Below are positions 17,248 to 23,579 of a stretch of 64,000 nucleotides of DNA, one piece after another. Both the position numbers and the translations under genes were made by a program. Each line of letters starts with the position of its first letter. The stretch's first letter is position 1. The stretch covers positions 1 through 64,000 of the forward strand of contig CANOGU010000004.1 of NCBI GenBank assembly GCA_947565635.1, read 5' to 3'. The DNA is from an uncultured Lactobacillus sp. (GTDB taxonomy: Bacteria > Bacillota > Bacilli > Lactobacillales > Lactobacillaceae). The notes below the pieces were generated by a model. The model did no database searches, had not been told where the DNA came from, and saw nothing but the letters and a program-made list of their open reading frames with translations.

Positions 17248-17903
17248 TGAAAAAGTTTAGTAAATTAACTGCTCAAGCAGCAGTAGCTGTATCGCTATTA
17301 TCAGTAGGGGCACCTACATTTACATCTGCTGTACAAGCTTCATCTATTGAAAATGTAACACAGGACACATTAAGTTTATCTACTCAAACGAAGTTGGATC
17401 CTTATGTAAAAGTTGAACATAATCAATATGTTTTAAGTGAAAGCGCAAAGAATGTTGTTTCGGCAGAAGAGTATAGAGTTGCACAACAAATGATTGAGCA
17501 TAGTAATGTGGTAGTGGCAAATTCAGGCTCTGTAATTAATAGAAAGACAAAAGTAGCAACTAATGATTTTACTTTATCTGATAAAAACAGTATTGTTTCT
17601 TTAAATAAGGGTACATTGGCAACTAGCCAAAGCAGATATCATTATGGGGTTAACAAGGTAACATATCATTGGAATTATATTAGAGTATATCTAAATAAAA
17701 ATTTAACCCAAGCCGTTGCAGGTGGAGCTGTTGGTGGTGTAGGAGCACTTATTGCGAACTATGTCACAGGAGGTGCCGCTACTTTTGCAGTAGGTGCAAT
17801 TAGCTCATCGGTAGGTGTATTAGTTACAAATGGCATTAAGGGTGGAGTTTGGGTAGATTATAATTTCTTCACAGGAACTGTAACTGGATTCGGATGGCAA
17901 TAA
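17247..17903 (+). CDS. Secreted protein with Gly/Ala-rich C-terminal segment, possible bacteriocin-like effector
   Basis: A 218-residue protein with a Sec signal peptide (positive start, hydrophobic core, cleavage near AVQAS, about residue 32). The middle (about 33-130) is polar without motifs. The C-terminal half has a WNYIRVYLNK stretch, then a long glycine-zipper-like hydrophobic region (AGGAVGGVGALIANYVTGG and AVGAISSSVGVLV) and an aromatic tail ending in FGWQ. I do not recognise a named family. The hydrophobic Gly/Ala segment and the neighbouring small membrane protein suggest a membrane-active peptide or protein, but this is inference. It is translationally coupled to the SHP-like peptide (TAATG). 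Confidence 0.75.
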   Translation: MKKFSKLTAQAAVAVSLLSVGAPTFTSAVQASSIENVTQDTLSLSTQTKLDPYVKVEHNQYVLSESAKNVVSAEEYRVAQQMIEHSNVVVANSGSVINRKTKVATNDFTLSDKNSIVSLNKGTLATSQSRYHYGVNKVTYHWNYIRVYLNKNLTQAVAGGAVGGVGALIANYVTGGAATFAVGAISSSVGVLVTNGIKGGVWVDYNFFTGTVTGFGWQ

Positions 17904-17907
17904 TCTT

Positions 17908-18072
17908 ATGAAAAGAAAGCAATTAATTTTATATTTTATTTGTTTAACATTGGTAATTGAACTTTATAATTTTCTAATTGCCCCATATATTTCAAATTTG
18001 TTTTTGAATATTATATTAAGCGGAATATGCGGAGGACTAATTACTTTAGTAGTTTATAAATTGAGCAAATAG
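17908..18072 (+). CDS. Small membrane protein (54 aa), possible immunity partner
   Basis: An ORF starting four bases after the stop of the secreted protein gene. It encodes a basic start (MKRKQ) and two hydrophobic segments (about 6-25 and 31-50), ending in a short basic tail. No homology is recognised. Size, topology and tight coupling to a secreted hydrophobic protein fit bacteriocin immunity proteins or membrane chaperones; this is inference only. The ribosome site would lie inside the end of the preceding gene and is weak, consistent with translational coupling. Confidence 0.55.
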   Translation: MKRKQLILYFICLTLVIELYNFLIAPYISNLFLNIILSGICGGLITLVVYKLSK

Positions 18073-18183
18073 AAAAGTTTTTAATTTAGTAGTAGATTTT
18101 TTTACTTATATAAAATTTATTTTATTTTTATAATTTAAATTCAATCTAACTACTATTAAGGATTTTTGGAATACTGAAATCTT

Positions 18184-18489
18184 ATGAAAATACGAGAAAA
18201 TATTCTGAAAAAACGTATTGCCACAACTCTTTTTTATAAATATGATGTAACGACAATTTTTGTGTTATTGGCTTTATTAAATCTTGGATAATCGTGGGGA
18301 AATATTTCGTTTCGTGTGGTTATGGTTCTAATGAACATTGTTGTTGGAACTAGTATGGAATATTTAATTAATAGATTTTCTTTAGTAAGACGCCCATTGT
18401 TTAAAGGGCTGGTTGCCTTAATTTTGCTTTTTATAAATGTGATTTGGATTTTAGGCCCGCTTTTTTCCTTAAAAGGAGCTAATATATAG
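18184..18489 (+). pseudogene. Small integral membrane protein gene with an in-frame stop
   Basis: One frame runs for 101 codons, interrupted only by a TAA at codon 36 (18289-18291). The first part ends ...LLALLNLG and the second continues SWGNISFRVVMVLMNIVVG to SLKGAN. Three hydrophobic segments are visible (about 22-35, 41-56, 76-96). It resembles small multi-span proteins found with peptide or bacteriocin loci, but no family is recognised. It could be read as two short ORFs, but the continuous frame suggests a gene recently inactivated. It lies in the same AT-rich island as the Rgg/SHP-like genes, just before the terminator shared with scrR. Confidence 0.5.
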
Positions 18490-18500
18490 AATCAAAGCAG

Positions 18501-18543
18501 AAAAAGACGGTAAGCACATCTTTAGGTGTGTTTACCGTCTTTT
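18501..18543. terminator. Bidirectional terminator between the Rgg island and scrR
   Basis: AAAAAGACGGTAAGCACA and TGTGTTTACCGTCTTTT form a strong hairpin serving both strands. Confidence 0.85.
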
Positions 18544-19528
18544 ACTTTCCACTAGATTCACGTTTAAGTAATTCTACGGGTAAATAGTAGGTATAGTTAT
18601 CCAATTCTTCAGTCGGATTATCAATTCTTTTTTCTAAAAGTTTAACTAGTAATTGTGCAATTGAGGGAATAGGTTGAACAATTGTAGATAAACGTGGCTC
18701 GAAATCACGTACAACTTTACTGCCATCAAAGCCAATAATTTTTAAATCTTTAGGAATATGAATACCTAAATCATGACTGATATTTAAAATAAGAAGAGCA
18801 GTGAGGTCATCGGAAGCAACGATTCCATCTACCTTATGATTTTCTAGCAAATCTCTAATTGCCATTTCTTTTAAGGCAAGAGTTTCATTGAAGATTACTG
18901 GATGGATATGTTCCGTTAACTTGAGTTCCTTAATTGTTTCTTTATAGCCTAGGAGTCGCTTTTGAGTAGGGTGACCATCTAAAGTGGGGTTTCCGACAAA
19001 GTAAATGTGACGGGCACCGTGATTATAAAGCTCTTGAGTAGCTAAACTACCACCTTTAAAGTTGTCAGCACTAACAATTGGAATATTGTCCGATAGTTTT
19101 CGATCAAAGGATACAATTGGTAAGCCAGTTCTTTGATATTCTTCAATTCCTAAGTTATGTGCACCAGCGATAATGCCATCGACTTGATTAGCCATTAGCA
19201 TTTGTAAGTAGATGCGTTCTTTTTCTTTGTCATTGCCTGCGTTACAAAGGATTGTTTTATAGCCATGCTTAAAAAGGCGATCTTCTATTTTAGAAACTAA
19301 TTCTCCAAAAAAGGGATTAGAAACATCAGGAAAAATTAAACCAATTAATTTGGTTTTCTTACCTTGCAGAGATCGAGCAACTGAATTAGGTTGATAATTC
19401 AACTCTTTCATTGCTTCATGAACTTTTTTACGTGTTTTTTGACTAATATAGCCGTAATTATTAATTACGCGTGAAACTGTAGTAACGGAGCAGCCTGCTT
19501 TGGCAGCTACATCGGTTAATTTGACCAT
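18542..19528 (-). CDS. scrR: LacI-family repressor of the sucrose genes
   Basis: A 328-residue DNA-binding repressor. The N-terminal HTH VKLTDVAAKAGCSVTTVSRV with the hinge NYQPNSVARSL is the LacI/GalR signature. The effector-binding periplasmic-binding-protein-like domain covers about 60-328. It lies 10 bases downstream of scrB and is transcribed with it, divergent from scrA. It most likely binds the operator-like sites around 21157-21222 and is released by a sucrose-derived sugar phosphate or fructose. The link to sucrose rests on neighbours, not on effector residues. Confidence 0.9.
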   Translation of the reverse strand: MVKLTDVAAKAGCSVTTVSRVINNYGYISQKTRKKVHEAMKELNYQPNSVARSLQGKKTKLIGLIFPDVSNPFFGELVSKIEDRLFKHGYKTILCNAGNDKEKERIYLQMLMANQVDGIIAGAHNLGIEEYQRTGLPIVSFDRKLSDNIPIVSADNFKGGSLATQELYNHGARHIYFVGNPTLDGHPTQKRLLGYKETIKELKLTEHIHPVIFNETLALKEMAIRDLLENHKVDGIVASDDLTALLILNISHDLGIHIPKDLKIIGFDGSKVVRDFEPRLSTIVQPIPSIAQLLVKLLEKRIDNPTEELDNYTYYLPVELLKRESSGK

Positions 19529-19538
19529 TATTATCTTC

Positions 19539-21008
19539 CTATAATATAGAATTCATGCTCCATAGTCGTCCCGTGTACTTAGTATCTTTGTCAAAAGCAA
19601 TTTTTTGGTTTGGAGTTGATGCAAAGAATCTTAAAGTTGCAACATGACGACCATTATTGATGAAAATTTCGCATAATGAGCCATCGATGAAAATATCTAA
19701 ATCTAGATCTTGATCATCTTTCAGGTCAATTGTTCTAGTTGCTCCATAATCTGGGTTAACAGCTGGACCACTTGAAGCCCGATCAATTGTTAATTTTGCG
19801 TTTTTATCTGTATTAAAATCAAGTACTAGACTTGATGATAGATCTTCATTAGAAGCTAAGTGTAATTTTCCACTTTGACCGGCTAGTAAGTGAAGTTTCA
19901 GTTCATATTGTTTACCAGCTGCTTGACTAATTATCTTTTCATTATTGAGCTGTTTCTCATTATGACGTAAATTCTTGATTGCATCTACTGGATGTTGATA
20001 TAACGCACCATCTTTAATTTCTAAACGCTTAACTTGACTGTAGCAATTAGCCCAATTTTCTTTGTCAGTTGGATAAGTACAATCTGGTAAGCCAACCCAA
20101 GAAATAGCATAGGCATTTCCATCAGGAGCATTAAAAGCTTGTGTTGCATATACATCAAAACCATCATCTAGGTTAGCCGGATGAGCTTGGAGTGGCGTAA
20201 ATTTAGCTTCACTTAAATTAATATCTTTGCCGATCCAGTACATATTTGGGTAAATATTCTTGTAGTCGGCAACTGTTTTATCTAATCCTTGAGGACAGAA
20301 AATCAAAACAGGATAGTTATTAATGAAAACTAGGTTAGGACATTCAATCATATAGCCCATTTCATCCTTACCTAAATCTAAATAACCATTTTCATGCCAA
20401 GTTTTAAGGTCGTCTGATTCATAAATATCAATATGACCACTCTTAGTTTTAGCATCTTGTGCACCAAGTAAAACGTAGTATTTTCCATCATGTTTAAATA
20501 ATTGTGGATCACGGAAGTGTTCACTAACATGATTTGGTGGTAGAATTGCTGCTTTATCAGGTTTAGTAATATGATTATTTTCATCCATTTCAGCAATAAC
20601 TTGATAAGGAATTCGAGTCCAGTCTTCATCACGATGATTACCAGTGTACATTAATAGAAGTTTTCCATTATGTTCCATCGCAGAACCAGAATATGCTCCC
20701 GCATTGTCTAAATCACTATCTGGATCAATTGCTGAACCTAAATAATGCCAATGAACTAGGTCAGGAGAGGCATAGTGAATCCAAGATTTAACTCCATGAA
20801 CTGGTCCAAATGGGTAAGATTGGCAAAATAGGTGATATTCGCCATTATAATAGGAGAATCCATTGGGATCGTTGATCAATCCAGAAAGTGGGTGGATATG
20901 ATAGTGCATTTGATATGGGGAAGTCGCAGCTTGAGCTTGAAGATTTAATAAAGTTTGTGCATCCCAATCTTTATATTTGCGATAACGTTGTTTTCTTGTC
21001 CATTCCAT
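19539..21008 (-). CDS. scrB: Sucrose-6-phosphate hydrolase (GH32)
   Basis: A 489-residue cytoplasmic glycoside hydrolase family 32 enzyme that splits sucrose 6-phosphate, made by the PTS, into glucose 6-phosphate and fructose. Motifs: the nucleophile Asp47 in SGLINDPNGF, the transition-state motif FRDPQLF, and the acid/base Glu in MIECPNLVF. The C-terminal beta-sandwich module (about 345-489) is present, with DIFIDGSLCEIFINNGRH. No signal peptide, as expected for the phosphate-using enzyme. Divergent from scrA across a shared control region with a perfect cre site just upstream of this start. Confidence 0.95.
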   Translation of the reverse strand: MEWTRKQRYRKYKDWDAQTLLNLQAQAATSPYQMHYHIHPLSGLINDPNGFSYYNGEYHLFCQSYPFGPVHGVKSWIHYASPDLVHWHYLGSAIDPDSDLDNAGAYSGSAMEHNGKLLLMYTGNHRDEDWTRIPYQVIAEMDENNHITKPDKAAILPPNHVSEHFRDPQLFKHDGKYYVLLGAQDAKTKSGHIDIYESDDLKTWHENGYLDLGKDEMGYMIECPNLVFINNYPVLIFCPQGLDKTVADYKNIYPNMYWIGKDINLSEAKFTPLQAHPANLDDGFDVYATQAFNAPDGNAYAISWVGLPDCTYPTDKENWANCYSQVKRLEIKDGALYQHPVDAIKNLRHNEKQLNNEKIISQAAGKQYELKLHLLAGQSGKLHLASNEDLSSSLVLDFNTDKNAKLTIDRASSGPAVNPDYGATRTIDLKDDQDLDLDIFIDGSLCEIFINNGRHVATLRFFASTPNQKIAFDKDTKYTGRLWSMNSIL

Positions 21009-21029
21009 AACTTATTCACCTCATCGAAT

Positions 21030-21044
21030 ATGTAAACGCATTCT
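21030..21044 (-). promoter_or_regulatory. cre site in the scr control region
   Basis: ATGTAAACGCATTCT matches the CcpA consensus WTGNAANCGNWNNCW at all 15 positions, 21 bases upstream of the scrB start. It indicates glucose repression of the sucrose genes. LacI-type regulators bind similar sequences, so ScrR could also use it. Confidence 0.6.
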
Positions 21045-21156
21045 TATATAAGAATGTTAACTTAAAGCTGGTCTATATGTCAAACGAATAACAGTATTAA
21101 ACTAGTATTTTAAAAAATAGAAATTAAAATGTGGCAAAATAATAGCATTTTTTATG

Positions 21157-21222
21157 ATAAGCGCTTGACATAATTTTAGAATACGCTATCATAATACATG
21201 TAAATATTTAAAACGCTTACAC
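21157..21222 (+). promoter_or_regulatory. scrA promoter with two operator-like sites
   Basis: The promoter is TTGACA (21165-21170), a 16-base spacer, and TATCAT (21187-21192). The -35 overlaps the palindromic ATAAGCGCTTGAC (21157-21169), and AAAACGCTTACAC (21210-21222) lies in the initially transcribed region. Both have the central CGC/GCG of LacI-family operators. Their placement suits repression by ScrR and/or CcpA. Confidence 0.6.
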
Positions 21223-21243
21223 ATTTTCAAGGAGGAGACAGAC

Positions 21244-23187
21244 ATGGATCACAAAAAAGTTGCTGAAACAGTTATTGAAGCTGTTGGTCGCGACAACTTA
21301 GTAGCCGCTGCTCACTGTGCTACGCGTCTACGTTTAGTCTTAAAAGACGATAGTAAAGTAAATATGAAAATGCTTGATAGCGATCCAGATATCAAGGGTA
21401 CTTTCAAAACTAATGGTCAATTTCAAATTATTATTGGGCCTGGGGATGTTAATAACGTCTACGATGAATTAATCAAAATGACAGGTCTATCTGAACTTTC
21501 AACTGATGATTTGAAGAAAGTTGCCCAAAAGGATCAAAAGTTTAACCCGGTAATGGCATTTATCAAGCTTTTATCTGATATCTTTGTTCCTATTATTCCA
21601 GCCCTAGTAGCTGGTGGTTTATTGATGGCTTTGAACAACTTCTTAACTTCTCCAGGATTATTTGGAGCTAAGTCAGTTGTTCAAATGGCACCTAGTGTTA
21701 AAGGATTATCTGAAATTATTCAGGTAATGTCAGCTGCTCCATTTATTTTTATGCCTATTTTAGTTGGTATGTCTGCAGCTAAGCGTTTTGGCGCTAACCA
21801 ATTCTTGGGTGCAACTATTGGTATGATTATGACTACTCCAGCTTTAGGCGGAGCAGGTAAGTACTGGGATATTTTTGGTTTACATGTATCTCAAACTAAT
21901 TACCAATACCAAGTTATTCCAGTTTTAGTTGCTGTTTGGTTATTGGCATTCTTAGAAAAGAGATTCCACAAGTGGTTGCCATCTGCAGTTGACTTCACAT
22001 TCACACCACTTCTTTCAATTATGATTACTGGTTTCTTGACTTTCACAATTATTGGACCAGTCTTTAAAGGTGTGTCAGATGCAATTACTGCTGCCATTGT
22101 TTGGTTATACAACACAACTGGTGCCTTTGGTATGGGTATCTTTGGTTTATCTTACTCAGCTATTGTTACTACTGGTCTTCACCAAAGTTTCCCAGCAGTT
22201 GAAACTCAACTTTTAGCTGAATATGCACGTGGTCGTGGATCCGGTGACTTTATCTTTGTTACCGCATGTATGGCTAACGTTGCTCAAGGTGCTGCTACTT
22301 TTGCTATTTACTTCTTAACTAAGAATGAAAAGGTTAAAGGTTTAGCCAGTTCATCTGGTGTTTCTGCATTACTTGGTATTACCGAACCAGCTTTGTTTGG
22401 TGTTAACTTGAAGTACAAGTTCCCATTCTTCTGTGCTTTAATTGGTGCAGGTGTTGGTGCTGCTTTTGCAGGATTAATGCATGTTACTGCTGCTGCTCTT
22501 GGTTCAGCTGGTTTCCTTGGATTCTTGTCAATGGTTCCAAAGAGCATTCCAATGTGGGCACTTTCTGTAGCAATTAGTTTCATTGTTGCCTTTGGTTTAA
22601 CCTTTGTATATGGCAAACGTCACTTTAAGGAAGACGTAGTAGAAGAATCCGGTACTGTTGAATCTGCTGGTGATCAAGTAGCACAACAAGAAAAAGCTGA
22701 ACAAATTATCAAAGAAGATAAAGAATTACATGATGAAGTAATTGCTGCTCCTGTTTCAGGTAAGGCAGAAAGCTTGAAAGATGTAAATGACCCAGTCTTC
22801 TCTACTGAAGCAATGGGTAAGGGTGCTGCAATGGTACCAAGTGAAGGTACTATCTACTCCCCAGTAACTGGTGAAATTACAGTTGCTTATGAAACTAAAC
22901 ATGCTTATGGAATTAAATCCGACGAAGGTGCAGAAGTTTTAATTCATATTGGTATCGACACTGTTAACATGAAGGGTGAAGGATTTACTACTGATGTAAA
23001 ACAAGGCCAACATGTTGAAAAAGGTGAAAAGCTTGGAACGGTTGATTTAGATGCTGTAAAGAAAGCAGGATACGATACAACTGTCATGACTGTAATTACT
23101 AACACTACTAGCTATGCAAATGTTCAACGTATTGATGGCGTAGAAAAGAAGCATGGTGACGACTTAATCGCAGTTACTAAGAGATAA
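21244..23187 (+). CDS. scrA: Sucrose-specific PTS EIIBCA
   Basis: A 647-residue membrane protein that takes up sucrose and phosphorylates it. Domain order is EIIB (1-85, phospho-Cys25 in [11 protein letters not shown]), EIIC (about 105-460, with [14 protein letters not shown] and [14 protein letters not shown]), and EIIA (about 495-647, with the phospho-His region [14 protein letters not shown]). This B-C-A glucose-superfamily arrangement with the [18 protein letters not shown] segment is typical of sucrose/trehalose/beta-glucoside permeases; sucrose is assigned from scrB and scrR next door. Strong AAGGAGGAG ribosome site. Ends before terminator repeat 1. Confidence 0.93.
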   Translation: MDHKKVAETVIEAVGRDNLVAAAHCATRLRLVLKDDSKVNMKMLDSDPDIKGTFKTNGQFQIIIGPGDVNNVYDELIKMTGLSELSTDDLKKVAQKDQKFNPVMAFIKLLSDIFVPIIPALVAGGLLMALNNFLTSPGLFGAKSVVQMAPSVKGLSEIIQVMSAAPFIFMPILVGMSAAKRFGANQFLGATIGMIMTTPALGGAGKYWDIFGLHVSQTNYQYQVIPVLVAVWLLAFLEKRFHKWLPSAVDFTFTPLLSIMITGFLTFTIIGPVFKGVSDAITAAIVWLYNTTGAFGMGIFGLSYSAIVTTGLHQSFPAVETQLLAEYARGRGSGDFIFVTACMANVAQGAATFAIYFLTKNEKVKGLASSSGVSALLGITEPALFGVNLKYKFPFFCALIGAGVGAAFAGLMHVTAAALGSAGFLGFLSMVPKSIPMWALSVAISFIVAFGLTFVYGKRHFKEDVVEESGTVESAGDQVAQQEKAEQIIKEDKELHDEVIAAPVSGKAESLKDVNDPVFSTEAMGKGAAMVPSEGTIYSPVTGEITVAYETKHAYGIKSDEGAEVLIHIGIDTVNMKGEGFTTDVKQGQHVEKGEKLGTVDLDAVKKAGYDTTVMTVITNTTSYANVQRIDGVEKKHGDDLIAVTKR

Positions 23188-23198
23188 TTATTGATAAG

Positions 23199-23248
23199 TA
23201 AATCAAAATAAGCTCATTTCCGTTTTAGGGGATGAGCTTATTTTTGTG
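23199..23248 (+). repeat. Terminator repeat, copy 1 (after scrA)
   Basis: A terminator hairpin (AATAAGCTCATTTCC...GGATGAGCTTATTTTT). Its core of about 39 bases recurs exactly at 27793-27832, and the whole 50 bases recur with a few loop changes at 29052-29101. As well as ending scrA, it marks the left edge of the AT-rich lanthipeptide-type island. Confidence 0.85.
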
Positions 23249-23303
23249 ATGAAAATAAATTGTTTAAAAGTTAAAAATATGCCATTTAGTTTTAATTTTT
23301 AAT

Positions 23304-23336
23304 CAAAAAAACGCTAAATCATTCAGATTTAGCGTT
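23304..23336 (-). terminator. Minus-strand terminator of the candidate lanthipeptide precursor gene
   Basis: On the minus strand AACGCTAAATC...GATTTAGCGTT is followed by seven T. The T run is on the minus strand only, so it ends a leftward transcript. The only ORF that fits is the candidate precursor at 23370-23492, which supports its being a real gene. Confidence 0.65.
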
Positions 23337-23369
23337 CGTAATAAAGGTTAAACTTTTAAAGTAGTAGCC

Positions 23370-23492
23370 TTATTTGTTAATAATAGTTTTACCAGTAAAA
23401 CATTCACCGAATAGATCAACTGCTAATGGATCCATATCATTTGTAAATTCCTTTACTGAAATAGTTAAAATTTATTTCTTGCTTTCTTTCAT
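23370..23492 (-). pseudogene. Candidate class III lanthipeptide precursor gene with an in-frame stop at codon 7
   Basis: Minus-strand frame of 40 codons: MKESKK, a TAA at 23472-23474, then ILTISVKEFTNDMDPLAVDL and FGECFTGKTIINK. An AAGGAT ribosome site precedes the ATG, a -35/-10 pair lies upstream and a minus-strand terminator downstream. It is divergent from a LanKC gene. The leader-like part (hydrophobic ILTI with acidic residues) and a short C-terminal core with one Cys and two downstream Thr are compatible with a RiPP precursor. However, class III cores usually place Ser/Thr before Cys, so a labionin is not obvious. Restarting at Met20 would give only 21 residues. The assignment rests mainly on position and signals. 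Confidence 0.45.
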
Positions 23493-23522
23493 AATTTTAA
23501 TTATCCTTTTTATTTTTTAATG

Positions 23523-23559
23523 TTGACTTAATAATATTTTATTTTTAAAATTAAGTCAA
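23523..23559. promoter_or_regulatory. Perfect inverted repeat carrying two opposite overlapping promoters
   Basis: Arms TTGACTTAAT (23523-23532) and ATTAAGTCAA (23550-23559) are exact complements separated by 17 bases. For rightward transcription: -35 TTGACT (23523-23528), 17-base spacer, -10 TAAAAT (23546-23551), toward lanKC. For leftward transcription: -35 TTGACT (23559-23554), 17-base spacer, -10 TATTAT (23536-23531), toward the candidate precursor. Two polymerases could not bind together. The palindrome may also be the operator of the local Rgg-type regulator. Confidence 0.6.
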
Positions 23560-23579
23560 GTAGTTTAGGAGGAAAAATT

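Noticed and set aside
20378-20632. Second minus-strand ORF inside scrB
   Set aside because: Low-complexity Met/Leu-rich translation of another frame of scrB; no independent start signals.
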